DNA of 32,371 nucleotides from an uncultured bacterium (GCA_913009695.1 CAJVWV010000010.1:1-32371); one strand, 5' to 3'. Shown: positions 1 to 9,309, numbered from the stretch's first letter. Numbers and translations are program-made. Notes: a model not told the origin generated them from the sequence alone.

Positions 1-24
1 CCCTACACGACGCTCTTCCGATCT
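1..24 (+). other. Residual Illumina TruSeq adapter sequence (assembly contaminant)
   Basis: ccctacacgacgctcttccgatct is identical to the 3' part of the standard Illumina read-1 adapter/primer (ACACTCTTTCCCTACACGACGCTCTTCCGATCT). Confidence 0.97.
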
Positions 25-25
25 A

Positions 26-640
26 CTGGAAATCCTGAAAACAATGAATAAAACCATTGATGCGCCGCGCGCTGAATTATCCAAACATGCGCCGCGCATT
101 ATCAGTTTCAAAATTGATCCGGAAAAAATTAGAGATGTAATTGGTCCCGGTGGAAAAATTATCAATAAAATTATTGAAGAAACAGGTGTTTCAATTGATA
201 TAGAAGATGACGGCTCTGTGTTTATCTGCGGTACTGATCCGGAAAAAACACAACAAGCCGAAGATACTGTTAAAGATATTACACGCGTATTTGAAGCCGG
301 CGAAATCTTTACCGGTAAAGTTATGCGCATATTAGACTTCGGCGCTTTTGTAGAATTAACTCCCGGGAATGACGGCATGGTGCACGTAAGCCAGCTGGCT
401 CCGTATAGAATCGGAAGTCCTTCCGACTTTATAAGCGAAGGCGATATGGTGACCGTAAAAATTAAAGAAATTGACGAAAAAGGAAGAATCAACCTAACTA
501 TGCTTGGGCAGCCTGAAAACGAAAAACTTTGGAAAGATGAAAAAGGAAAATCAGAAGGAATGGGACGACCAAGCTTTAATAGGGGTGGATTCAATAACCG
601 CAACAGAAATGGCGGTGATAGAGGCGGAAGAAGATTCTAA
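26..640 (+). CDS. pnp: Polyribonucleotide nucleotidyltransferase, C-terminal part (KH + S1 domains), 5'-truncated at contig end
   Basis: Frame open back to the adapter: LEILKTMNKTIDAPRAELSKHAPRIISFKIDPEKIRDVIGPGGKIINKIIEETG (KH) then S1 domain GKVMRILDFGAFVELTPGNDGMVHVSQL. Confidence 0.95.
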   Translation: MEILKTMNKTIDAPRAELSKHAPRIISFKIDPEKIRDVIGPGGKIINKIIEETGVSIDIEDDGSVFICGTDPEKTQQAEDTVKDITRVFEAGEIFTGKVMRILDFGAFVELTPGNDGMVHVSQLAPYRIGSPSDFISEGDMVTVKIKEIDEKGRINLTMLGQPENEKLWKDEKGKSEGMGRPSFNRGGFNNRNRNGGDRGGRRF

Positions 641-660
641 ATTATTATAAATCAATATAA

Positions 661-700
661 AAAACACTCTCAAATATTTGAGAGTGTTTTTGTTTTTACA
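661..700 (+). terminator. Rho-independent terminator after pnp
   Basis: aaacactctcaaatatttgagagtgttttt hairpin plus T-tract. Confidence 0.85.
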
Positions 701-777
701 GTCCTTGACTTAATAATTATTATATGATAATTTTTTATATCAGGTCTTTTAACCTATTAAATAATAAGGGGGTAATA

Positions 778-1311
778 ATGTTATATAAAACGAAAGGACG
801 CAATGTATTTCTGGGTGGCGAAATCAACGGAGAAAACGTTAAAGAGGCTATGGAAGAAATCACGGCCCTACACAAAAAAAGCAAAGATAAATGGATAACG
901 CTTTATCTTAACTCTGCTGGCGGCTTACCCATGGCTGGATTCGCGTTTTACGATTATATCACAACTGTTTTGAAACCAAGGTTACAAATAGTTCTTTTGG
1001 GCGACGCAAGTTCAATTGCGCTGATCGTCTTTCTCTCTGCTGAACCCAAGCATAGATATATGGGAAAACATTCCTATGCTTATCTGCATAATACTTCTCA
1101 TGTACACAGCGAAAAAGAAGAGGTACAAGTTAAAGAGGCGGAAACGGATGCTAAAAACCTAAAGAGAAGTAATGAGTGGTACAAAGAAATAGTGCTGGAT
1201 CGTACCGGCGGAAAACTGACAAAAAAAAGGCTGACAAGCTTAATGAACAACTACAAGTATCTTTATCCTGAAGAGGCGATTGAGCTGGGATTTGCTCACA
1301 AGATACTATAA
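778..1311 (+). CDS. ClpP-like serine protease (Clp protease proteolytic subunit family)
   Basis: LYLNSAGGLPMAGFAFYDYI, GDASSIALIVFLSA (Ser region), AYLHNTSH (His region), YPEEAIELGFAHKI. RBS aaggggg before the ATG at 778. Confidence 0.8.
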   Translation: MLYKTKGRNVFLGGEINGENVKEAMEEITALHKKSKDKWITLYLNSAGGLPMAGFAFYDYITTVLKPRLQIVLLGDASSIALIVFLSAEPKHRYMGKHSYAYLHNTSHVHSEKEEVQVKEAETDAKNLKRSNEWYKEIVLDRTGGKLTKKRLTSLMNNYKYLYPEEAIELGFAHKIL

Positions 1312-1337
1312 CAAACCTCAAACATAAACAATCCAAT

Positions 1338-1367
1338 GGGACGAGACACAATCTCGTCCTTTTTTTA
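1338..1367 (+). terminator. Terminator after ClpP-like gene
   Basis: ggacgagacacaatctcgtcc followed by T-run. Confidence 0.85.
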
Positions 1368-1476
1368 TTTCTTGACTTTTTTCCTAATTTAACCTAAGAT
1401 TATTTAATTGTTGTACATTACAATTCCAGTTACTGGATTTATATAGTAAAAAATCTATTTAATTAAGGAGGTTATT

Positions 1477-1740
1477 ATGAAGGGCGTATTAATAGCACAT
1501 GTCGTAGAAAATGAAGTAGGTTTTTTCAGCTTGTTGGGCGGAGGAGAACTGCTAACCAAAAAAGATGCTTTGGAAATAGCAGAAGACGTAGTAAACGGTT
1601 ATGACGGCTCTCCCAAATTATTTGAACCAATCGATATATTCTTTGTGGAGGGCAAAAAGGTTCCAATCGAAATTAAAGATGGGCGGAAAACAGTCCACTT
1701 TAAAAGAAAAAAGAGAATCCCAAAAAAGAAAAAGAAGTAG
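1477..1740 (+). CDS. Small hypothetical protein (87 aa, Lys-rich C-terminus)
   Basis: Good RBS (aaggaggttatt) before ATG; followed by its own terminator at 1762-1797. Confidence 0.7.
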   Translation: MKGVLIAHVVENEVGFFSLLGGGELLTKKDALEIAEDVVNGYDGSPKLFEPIDIFFVEGKKVPIEIKDGRKTVHFKRKKRIPKKKKK

Positions 1741-1761
1741 AAAAACAACGAACCATTATTG

Positions 1762-1797
1762 GGCTGTAAGTCATTCGACTTGCAGCTCTTTTTTATT
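1762..1797 (+). terminator. Rho-independent terminator
   Basis: gctgtaagtc attc gacttgcagc then tttttt. Confidence 0.8.
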
Positions 1798-1870
1798 ATA
1801 AACTCTATTTTGTGATTAATCCTCTGTTCTGTTATAATAAGTATAGCTAATTCATATTACATCACATACT

Positions 1871-1910
1871 TCACCCTCTCCTTATTTAAGGAGAGGGTCG
1901 GGGTGAGGTT
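1871..1910 (+). repeat. Palindromic repeat family IV copy 1
   Basis: tcaccctctccttatttaaggagagggtcggggtgaggtt; related copy at 11709-11750. Confidence 0.7.
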
Positions 1911-1916
1911 AAATTT

Positions 1917-2840
1917 ATGCCAACAAACAAATCAGAAATTCGTAAAGCCTATTTATTAAATAAATACGTTATTATAACGCCGAGCCGCGCTAAGCGGCCA
2001 CGCGATATTAAAGAAGAAACCGTTATAAAAAGAGCGGGTAAGTGCTTTTTTTGTCCGGACAATATTGATAAAAAAAATGTGGTTGATGTTATTAACGGGG
2101 GCAAGAATTGGAGCGTTTTAAGTATAAAAAATATTTTTCCGGCTGTTACTCTAGACAATAAAAAAGCATACGGATCACAGGAAGTGATTATTGAAACGCC
2201 TGATCATGTTAAAGAATTAGCTGAACTGCCAATAAGCCATGTTGAAAAAGTTTTAGAAATGTATTCTAAGCGCACAAAAGCTTTAGAAAAAAATAAAAAA
2301 CTTAATTATATTTTATGTTTCAAAAACCAAGGCTCAAAGGCAGGAGCATCTATAGTACACGCCCATTCGCAGGTATTCGCTACCGAAGTGCTTCCGCCAG
2401 AAGTTGAAGAAGAACTAGCGCTTGAAAAAAAATATCAAAACAAACACAGATCTTGCGCCTATTGCGATATTGTAAAAAAAGAAATGAAATCAAAAAGGAA
2501 AATTTTTGAAGATAAACATGTGGCGGCTTTCGCTCCTTACGCGAGCGAATTTCATTATGAAGCATGGATTTTTACTAAACGCCATTTAGATAATATTTCA
2601 AAATTAAACAAAGAGGAGTTTAAATCTTTTGCCAGAGCGCTTAAAAAAATACTCTTAAAACTGCATAAATTAAATTTATCCTTTAATCTATTTATTCATC
2701 AAGTAGTATCAGACAAAAATCAGCATTTTTACATGAAAATCCAACCAAGAGACAGTATTTGGGCCGGAGTAGAACTCGGCTCAGGCCTTGTTATTAATTC
2801 TGTTTCACCAGAAACAGCCGCCCAATATTACAGACAATAA
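1917..2840 (+). CDS. Galactose-1-phosphate uridylyltransferase-like (GalT/HIT superfamily) protein
   Basis: CFFCPDN and CAYCDIV Cys pairs, IVHAHSQ nucleotidyltransferase motif, HFYMKIQPR. Confidence 0.8.
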   Translation: MPTNKSEIRKAYLLNKYVIITPSRAKRPRDIKEETVIKRAGKCFFCPDNIDKKNVVDVINGGKNWSVLSIKNIFPAVTLDNKKAYGSQEVIIETPDHVKELAELPISHVEKVLEMYSKRTKALEKNKKLNYILCFKNQGSKAGASIVHAHSQVFATEVLPPEVEEELALEKKYQNKHRSCAYCDIVKKEMKSKRKIFEDKHVAAFAPYASEFHYEAWIFTKRHLDNISKLNKEEFKSFARALKKILLKLHKLNLSFNLFIHQVVSDKNQHFYMKIQPRDSIWAGVELGSGLVINSVSPETAAQYYRQ

Positions 2841-2892
2841 AAGATTAAACATTTATTTAAAATTTAGAAATTAAAATTTAAAATTTTTTACA

Positions 2893-5820
2893 ATGCCCAT
2901 ACCTCAATTATCAAAAAAAACAAGAAGCGGCAGAAGCTGGCAGAAAAGCAAAAAAAAATACTATGTCACCAGAAACAGAGGCGGAAGCCCATACAAAAGA
3001 AAAAGGAAGCCTCTAATATATAAAAAGAAAAATTCCCGCAAGCTTCTTCCGGAAATATCAAAGAAAAAATTGGTTAGCGCGGCTTTAATTTTAATTCTTG
3101 TCGGCAGTATATTCGTACTGGCTGCTTTTGCCTGGCTTTCCAGGGGACTGCCCAGCCCTAACCAGCTAATGGAGAGGGAAGTGGCGCAAAGCACGCAAAT
3201 ATTAGACCGCACCGGCGAAAATATACTTTATGAAATTCACGGCGAGGAAAAAAGAACCTTGGTTGCTTTAAACGACATTCCGGACGACCTTAAATGGGCC
3301 ACTATTTCTATTGAAGACAAAAATTTTTATAAGCATGGGGGCTTTAGTATTTGGGCTATTTTTAGAACTGCTGTAACTAATGTTTTATTCGGGAAAAAAG
3401 CCGGCGGCTCTACTCTTACACAGCAATTTATTAAAAACTCCGTATTAACAAACGAAAAATCTTATGTAAGAAAAATCAAAGAATTGATATTAGCTTATCG
3501 AGTTGAAAAAAAGTTTTCTAAAGACGAAATTTTACAAATGTACTTTAATGAAATTCCTTACGGTTCTAACGCTTACGGCGTAGAAGCGGCCAGCAGAAAA
3601 TACTTTGGTAAAAGCGTAAAAGACATAAATATTGCCGAAGCGGCCGTTTTGGCGGCTCTACCGCAGGCGCCTAGCCGTTATTCACCGTATGGATCCAATG
3701 TAGACCTGCTATTAGAAAGAAAAGATTATATTTTAGACCTAATGGCAGAATATGGTTATATAGAAAAAGAAAAGGCTATGGTAGCTAAAAATCTTAAGAT
3801 AACCTTTAAAGAACAGACGGACAACATTACCGCTCCGCACTTTGTTATGTATATCAAAGAAATTCTATCGGAAAAATATGGAGAAAAAATGATAGAACAG
3901 GGGGGATTAAAAATTTATACTACTCTTGATTTATACAAACAAAAAATCGCCGAAGAAGTAATTGAAGAGTGGGCTCCAAAAAATGAAGAAAAATATGATG
4001 CCACCAACGCCTCATTAATATCTCTTGACCCTAAAACGGGCCAAATTTTAGCCATGGTAGGTTCGCGGGATTACTTTAACGACGATATTGACGGACAAGT
4101 AAATATTACAACCAGCCTGCGCCAGCCCGGCTCATCAATGAAGCCTATTATCTATGCTTCGGCCTTTTTAAAGGGATATACTCCTGATACGGTTCTTTAT
4201 GACGTTGTTACCAACTTTTCTAATAATCCGGACGAGCCATACGAGCCGCATAATTATGATGACAAAGAACATGGGCCAGTAACCATAAGAAAGGCTCTTG
4301 CCGGCTCCTTAAATATTCCAGCCGTTAAAACGATTTATTTAGCAGGGATTGATAACGTTTTAGATTTAGCTGAAGACATGGGCTATACGTCATTAACTGA
4401 CAGAGACCGTTTTGGCTTATCTTTGGTTCTGGGAGGTGGAGAAGTGCGGCTGCTTGAGCACGCTAACGCCTTTAGCGCTTTTGCTAGAGAGGGAAAAATA
4501 CATCCAATAACAAGCATACTAAAAATTGAAGATAAAAATGGAAAAATAATTGAAGAATATAAAGAAACAAAAGAAAAAAAAGTAATGGAACCCGAAATCG
4601 CCAGATTAATAAATAATATTTTATCCGACAATGGCGCCCGGACATACGCTTTTGGAGAAAACAACTGGCTTACGCTTGGTTCGCGGCCGGTCGCGGCTAA
4701 AACAGGCACAACCAACGATTACCGCGACGCATGGACAATCGGCTACACTCCCTCAATAATAACCGGAGTTTGGGTGGGCAATAACGACAACACGCCGATG
4801 AAACGTGGCGCTGCCGGCGGAGCAGTCGCCGCTCCAATCTGGAACGATTTTATGGACAGAGTACTTGGCGATACTCCGGTTGAACAATTTAAAGAGCCTG
4901 AAATTAAAAAAACCGGCAAACCGGTTCTTGATGGAAAAATCGAAGGAAATATAAAGGTAAAAATTGACCGAGCTAGCGGACTGTTGGCTACCGAATATAC
5001 GCCTGAAAATTATATAGAAGAAAAAACTTTTACCGAGGCTCATTCAATTCTTTATTATATTGATAAAGACGATCCGCTTGGCGACGCGCCAAAGAATCCG
5101 GAGAATGACCCGCAGTTTGAGCTCTGGGAAAGCCGTATTTTAGAATGGGCTGAAAAAAAAGGCCTTGCCACTTCTACGCCACCGACCGAATATGACAACC
5201 TGCATAAACCGGAAAATCGTCCAACTTTTACAATTGAATATCCAGCCAACAAGCAAATGATTATGGAACAAATTTTGCGGGCCGATATTAAAGCTTCGGC
5301 GCCTCGGGGCGTTGGAAAAGTCGAATACTATATAGATAACAGCTTAATATACACCAACCGATCCTATCCGTTTAATTTAGAAAAAAATATTTATTTTCTG
5401 TCTAATGGTTTTCATAATTTAAAAATTCGTGTTTGCGACGATATAGATAATTGCTCTGAAAAATCTTTAGAATTTAATTTAATCCTAGACGAAAGCCAGG
5501 GGGGCGGAGATATTGGAGTCTCATGGGTTGAGCCAAGTGAAGACATGGAATTAAACAGCGCCAATTTCCCGATTTCTTTAAAAATGAAAGTTATAAATCC
5601 CATGCAAGTATCAAAAATAAATTTTTACTATCAAGCGGAAAACGGCGACAAAACATTAATTAAATCGCATGCTCCGATTGACACTGAACTGACTGAAATA
5701 TTTTGGTCAAAGGTACCGGGAGACGGAATATATAAAATTTTCGGCGAAGCGCGCGGCTGGAATGGGCAACAAGAAAAAAGCAACGAAATAACAATTTTGG
5801 TTGCAAACGACGAAAAATAA
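2893..5820 (+). CDS. Penicillin-binding protein 1A (transglycosylase/transpeptidase)
   Basis: EDKNFYKHGG and GGSTLTQQFIKN (GT51), RQPGSSMKP (SxxK), SLN, AAKTGTTNDYRDAW (KTG). Confidence 0.95.
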   Translation: MPIPQLSKKTRSGRSWQKSKKKYYVTRNRGGSPYKRKRKPLIYKKKNSRKLLPEISKKKLVSAALILILVGSIFVLAAFAWLSRGLPSPNQLMEREVAQSTQILDRTGENILYEIHGEEKRTLVALNDIPDDLKWATISIEDKNFYKHGGFSIWAIFRTAVTNVLFGKKAGGSTLTQQFIKNSVLTNEKSYVRKIKELILAYRVEKKFSKDEILQMYFNEIPYGSNAYGVEAASRKYFGKSVKDINIAEAAVLAALPQAPSRYSPYGSNVDLLLERKDYILDLMAEYGYIEKEKAMVAKNLKITFKEQTDNITAPHFVMYIKEILSEKYGEKMIEQGGLKIYTTLDLYKQKIAEEVIEEWAPKNEEKYDATNASLISLDPKTGQILAMVGSRDYFNDDIDGQVNITTSLRQPGSSMKPIIYASAFLKGYTPDTVLYDVVTNFSNNPDEPYEPHNYDDKEHGPVTIRKALAGSLNIPAVKTIYLAGIDNVLDLAEDMGYTSLTDRDRFGLSLVLGGGEVRLLEHANAFSAFAREGKIHPITSILKIEDKNGKIIEEYKETKEKKVMEPEIARLINNILSDNGARTYAFGENNWLTLGSRPVAAKTGTTNDYRDAWTIGYTPSIITGVWVGNNDNTPMKRGAAGGAVAAPIWNDFMDRVLGDTPVEQFKEPEIKKTGKPVLDGKIEGNIKVKIDRASGLLATEYTPENYIEEKTFTEAHSILYYIDKDDPLGDAPKNPENDPQFELWESRILEWAEKKGLATSTPPTEYDNLHKPENRPTFTIEYPANKQMIMEQILRADIKASAPRGVGKVEYYIDNSLIYTNRSYPFNLEKNIYFLSNGFHNLKIRVCDDIDNCSEKSLEFNLILDESQGGGDIGVSWVEPSEDMELNSANFPISLKMKVINPMQVSKINFYYQAENGDKTLIKSHAPIDTELTEIFWSKVPGDGIYKIFGEARGWNGQQEKSNEITILVANDEK

Positions 5821-5840
5821 AAATTTTAAGATTCACAATA

Positions 5841-5880
5841 AAAAAGCGTTCCAATTATACTGGAACGCTTTTGGTTTTTA
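5841..5880. terminator. Bidirectional-looking terminator hairpin
   Basis: aaaagcgttcca attata ctggaacgctttt with T-tracts. Confidence 0.8.
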
Positions 5881-5907
5881 CAGAATTTTAGTATACATTT
5901 TTGTGTC

Positions 5908-6105
5908 CTAAAAACAAGGCGCTGATTCTCTGTTTTTTTCTGCTGCTGCTCTCCCTCTGCTTTGCCAGCCCCTGTCAGGATTGACTACCTGATTCTGACA
6001 AATTGTGTTAGATGGCGGCAGACCATCACAACCCACACAATCTTCTCCACATAACATTATTCTTTTGCTCTTCGAAATAATAAACCCCAAAACATTTTTG
6101 TTCAT
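5908..6105 (-). CDS. Small Cys-containing hypothetical protein (65 aa)
   Basis: Strong minus-strand SD (aaaggaggaacggcATG); MNKNVLGFIISKSKRIMLCGEDCVGCDGLPP...; terminator downstream. Confidence 0.6.
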   Translation of the reverse strand: MNKNVLGFIISKSKRIMLCGEDCVGCDGLPPSNTICQNQVVNPDRGWQSRGRAAAEKNRESAPCF

Positions 6106-6156
6106 GCCGTTCCTCCTTTTAGCTCTTGGCTATTTATGTGTTTATTGCGTTATTTA

Positions 6157-6277
6157 TTAAGCTGCCTTACAATAAGGACAATTTAAGTCCTCACATTCTT
6201 CGCCCTTGTTGCTGTCGTAACACCCCCCCCCATTTATTATTTTTTAGCTTGCACAGCTTTAAATCTGATGAATACAA
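6157..6277 (-). pseudogene. Possible small Cys-rich ORF broken by a G9 homopolymer
   Basis: Frame A (TTG start) MYSSDLKLCKLKNNKWGG and frame B CYDSNKGEECEDLNCPYCKAA* meet at a run of 9 C (plus strand 6223-6231); removing one base joins them. Confidence 0.4.
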
Positions 6278-6325
6278 CGTGCCCCCCCTTCTTTGGCTTA
6301 ATTTAAATTTTTAAAAGAGCCAAAC

Positions 6326-6362
6326 AAAAAGAGCTTCGATTTTTCGTCGGAGCTCTTTTTTA
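6326..6362. terminator. Terminator hairpin
   Basis: aaaagagcttcgatttttcgtcggagctctttttt. Confidence 0.75.
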
Positions 6363-6506
6363 TATAAGTATCTAATTACACAATTAGTTTATCCAACAAA
6401 AACCTTGCACCTTGTCTAGGCACATAGAACACATCATCATACTCATTTTCATTATTTTCATTTGATATTTCATATAACAATAGTTTATATTAATATTAAA
6501 ACTTTG

Positions 6507-6815
6507 TCAAATAGTTGCTTTTTTGGTCCATTTTTTTAAATTTTCTGGGTCTTCAATAATTTCCGACGGAACTTCGTAATAATTTTTTAATTTCTGTTTT
6601 GGGCTGGGCTGAAACGGCTTTGAGCCGTGCTTTTTATAATTTTTTCTTGTTTCTGCGTTTGTTTTAAAATAAAGTTGATCGCCTGAGAGAATGGCAAAAA
6701 ATTTATTATTTAAATAAAAACCGTACCCACCGAACATCCGCCGAACGTTAAGTCCCTCTACTAAACGCATCTGGTCTAAAATATAATTTTTATAATCTTC
6801 GCTAGAATAAGACAT
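6507..6815 (-). CDS. TfoX/Sxy N-terminal domain protein
   Basis: GLNVRRMFGGYGFYLNNKFFAILSGDQLYFK. Confidence 0.9.
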   Translation of the reverse strand: MSYSSEDYKNYILDQMRLVEGLNVRRMFGGYGFYLNNKFFAILSGDQLYFKTNAETRKNYKKHGSKPFQPSPKQKLKNYYEVPSEIIEDPENLKKWTKKATI

Positions 6816-6851
6816 GCTTCTATTTTATTCTTATACTATTAAATTAGCAAA

Positions 6852-6886
6852 CAAAAAAAGCGCCTTAAATGGCGCCCGTTTTATTA
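6852..6886. terminator. Terminator hairpin
   Basis: aaaagcgccttaaatggcgcccgttttatt. Confidence 0.6.
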
Positions 6887-6901
6887 TTGTATTATATGGA
6901 A

Positions 6902-7360
6902 CTATCCAAACATAAGCCAGCTAGGTTTAAAAATTAAAAATAATCCAACAAGAATCATAATTATTCCGCCTATTAAACTGGAATAACGAGAATATTTAGT
7001 TGAAAAAAATTTAGTCTGCATAGTAAGAAGCGCGAGAATAAAAACAACCATATCGTCAATCATAAAAAAGAAAATATACAAAAGTATATATGCATAGTGT
7101 TGCCGAACAGATAAGTCGGATAAGGCGAGTACCTGCGTAAATATAACGGGGAGACCAAGGCTACAAACCAACTCCACTAAGTTTACAGAAATAGCTAAGA
7201 GAATAACTCCGCCTAAAGCTAAAAGCATGCTCTCTTTTCTCACAATACCTTTTATCCTTTCAAAAATCTTTTTTCTTCCTTCGCTTTTTGTTACTTTACA
7301 AACCCCCTCTACGTTCTCTTTATATTCTTTAAGTTGAAATAGACCGGCAATAATACCCGC
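6902..7360 (-). pseudogene. 5'-truncated cytochrome c biogenesis (DsbD)-like transmembrane protein
   Basis: GTG ORF 6902-7243 plus open in-frame coding-like extension (IAGIIAGLFQLKEYKENVEGVCKVTKSEGRKKIFERIKGIV) up to a TAA near 7360; contains NLVELVCSLGLPVIFTQVLAL. Confidence 0.55.
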
Positions 7361-7461
7361 TATTTAATACGGCTCTCTGGCGCGATTTTAAGCAAAAAAT
7401 GTTTTTAAATATTTTTAACATACAAAACTATTATAGCATTAATACTATTATTTGAAAACAC

Positions 7462-7490
7462 AAAGCCCCCGCCAACTGGCGGGGGCTTTA
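7462..7490. terminator. Terminator hairpin
   Basis: aaagcccccgccaactggcgggggcttt. Confidence 0.8.
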
Positions 7491-7582
7491 TAAAGAAGGA
7501 GCCTTTCTGAGCCTAATAAAAATAGTCTATACTATATAAAACAATTTGTCAATAGAAATTACATTAAAAAAAATTAGATACA

Positions 7583-7636
7583 ATTAAAGCCAAAGGAATA
7601 AAGCAGAATGAATCCAATAAACCCTTTGGCTTTAAT
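7583..7636. other. 14-bp perfect stem hairpin of unknown role
   Basis: attaaagccaaagg - 26 nt - cctttggctttaat. Confidence 0.7.
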
Positions 7637-7810
7637 ATTTTTCAAAAAAATGAAAAACGAAATTTATATGTAACATAACCACTTTATAACCAACGGGTTA
7701 AACAGTCAAGTTCAAAACCGGTTAATAAGCTGTTTAAAAATACCCACTTTTGTGTGGAAAAAATTGTGGAAGAAACCTTTAAAAAGATAATGTGATAAAC
7801 CCTCTTAAAT

Positions 7811-8176
7811 TTATGCTATACTTTCATAGTGTTTAATATTGGCTATTTTTTCAATCCTATTAATGTTAATCGCAATTAAATCCAATCTAATATCTTTATA
7901 TTTAACTTTAGGATTAAAATTATTTAAATAAATCCCGACAGCGCGCTTTAAACTTTTTAATTTTTTCGCGAATATTGCTTCGTCAGCCCGGCCGAACATA
8001 TTAGATGTTCTCGTTTTTACTTCAATAAAAATAAGTTCATCGTCTTTAAAGGCTATAATATCTATTTCTTTATAACTTACTTTTATATTTGTATCTATAA
8101 TTTTATATCCATGCCTAACCAAAAACTCTATAGCCAGCCCTTCTCCAAATTGTCCAACTTTTTGATTATAATTCAT
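7811..8176 (-). CDS. YraN/UPF0102 family endonuclease-like protein
   Basis: GEGLAIEFLVRHGYKIIDTNIKVSYKEIDIIAFKDDELIFIEVKTRT. Confidence 0.9.
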   Translation of the reverse strand: MNYNQKVGQFGEGLAIEFLVRHGYKIIDTNIKVSYKEIDIIAFKDDELIFIEVKTRTSNMFGRADEAIFAKKLKSLKRAVGIYLNNFNPKVKYKDIRLDLIAININRIEKIANIKHYESIA

Positions 8177-8255
8177 GTTAAAAAGAAAACAGACAACAGA
8201 AAAAAGAAAACAGAAATTAATCCTGTTGTCTGTTGTCTGTCATCTGTTATCTGCT

Positions 8256-8639
8256 CTATGGAATATATTTTTTAAACTCTTTGTCCTTTTCCATCTCTTC
8301 TTTCTTTTTGGGAATTTCTCTTGTTATGCGGAAAATAAAAAATAACCAAACCGCCATTTCAATTCCCCAAATTAAAAACCAAAACCGAGAGGATAATAGC
8401 GGCACCATTTCATAAGAAAAAAACAAAATTATTAAACCGATGACAACATTGCCTAAACAAAAATTGCTTAACTTGCGCAAAATACGATTATATATACTTT
8501 TTTTGCGCTTGGTTAAAAATGAAAAAACAAAAATAGAAATACCAAGAACCACAATAAAAAAAATAAGCGCCTTTAGGTAAATTGGTAAAAGCATTGGCGG
8601 TCTCATAGTAAACCAAAATTTAAATGATAGTAAATTCAT
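8256..8639 (-). CDS. Hypothetical membrane protein
   Basis: 127 aa ORF with several hydrophobic segments, collinear with neighbours. Confidence 0.55.
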   Translation of the reverse strand: MNLLSFKFWFTMRPPMLLPIYLKALIFFIVVLGISIFVFSFLTKRKKSIYNRILRKLSNFCLGNVVIGLIILFFSYEMVPLLSSRFWFLIWGIEMAVWLFFIFRITREIPKKKEEMEKDKEFKKYIP

Positions 8640-8755
8640 AATTTCATTACCTCATTGCCTCATTGCTTAAAAATATTAATAGACAACAATGAAACTAGCG
8701 ATTAAAGTGTCAAAACAAAAATAAGTATTTTATAATAAAAAAGCACAACCTTAAA

Positions 8756-9307
8756 CTACAACTTGGTAAAGATTAATCCATAATGATATTGGCCTGCTTC
8801 AAACTCTTCTTCTAAATTTAATCCTAATTTTTTTCCTCCTTCTTTTAATTTTTCTACTTTAACTCTTTCTTCAACCGGCGGTCCTAACGGCGAAGAAATA
8901 CTTTTCCAATCTACTATAATAAGCTTACCGCTCTTTTTTAGCATACGAATTGATTCGCGTATTATTTCAGCTCGTTTTTTTGATTGATACAAAGTATTAA
9001 TAAGCATGGCAACGTCTAAGCTGCCAGCCTCAATTTTAGTCGCACCGAATATCTCTAAATCACTCCAGACTGTTTCAATATTGCTCATGTTTTCCATTTT
9101 TGCTCTTTTATCAACATTTTCTAAATTAGTTTTCAAAATATCAACCGCGTAAACTTTTCCTCTTTTGCCTACTAATTTTGAAGCGGGAAAAACAAAATGC
9201 CCCGAAGCGCCGGAACCCAGATCGGCCACCTTTGTTTTATCGCCGACTTGCACTTTATCTAAAATAAAATTTACGTCAAGCAGGGCGTTGCCCCCTGTAA
9301 TAGCCAT
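8756..9307 (-). CDS. Class I SAM-dependent methyltransferase
   Basis: VADLGSGASGHFVFPASKLVGKRGKVYAVDI. Confidence 0.85.
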   Translation of the reverse strand: MAITGGNALLDVNFILDKVQVGDKTKVADLGSGASGHFVFPASKLVGKRGKVYAVDILKTNLENVDKRAKMENMSNIETVWSDLEIFGATKIEAGSLDVAMLINTLYQSKKRAEIIRESIRMLKKSGKLIIVDWKSISSPLGPPVEERVKVEKLKEGGKKLGLNLEEEFEAGQYHYGLIFTKL

Positions 9308-9309
9308 AA

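Noticed and set aside
2961-5854. Several minus-strand ORFs inside PBP1A (2961, 4383, 4753, 5055, 5412, 5660)
   Set aside because: Shadow ORFs opposite a clear conserved gene.
6384-6490. Minus-strand fragment ...LLYEISNENNENEYDDVFYVPRQGARFLLDKLIV*
   Set aside because: Protein-like and followed by a terminator, but short with no good start or RBS; may be a gene remnant, insufficient to call.
7680-7800. Second origin-like region with gtggaaa/ttgtggaag motifs
   Set aside because: No full DnaA box match and no replication genes nearby; the dnaA-dnaN spacer is a much better candidate.
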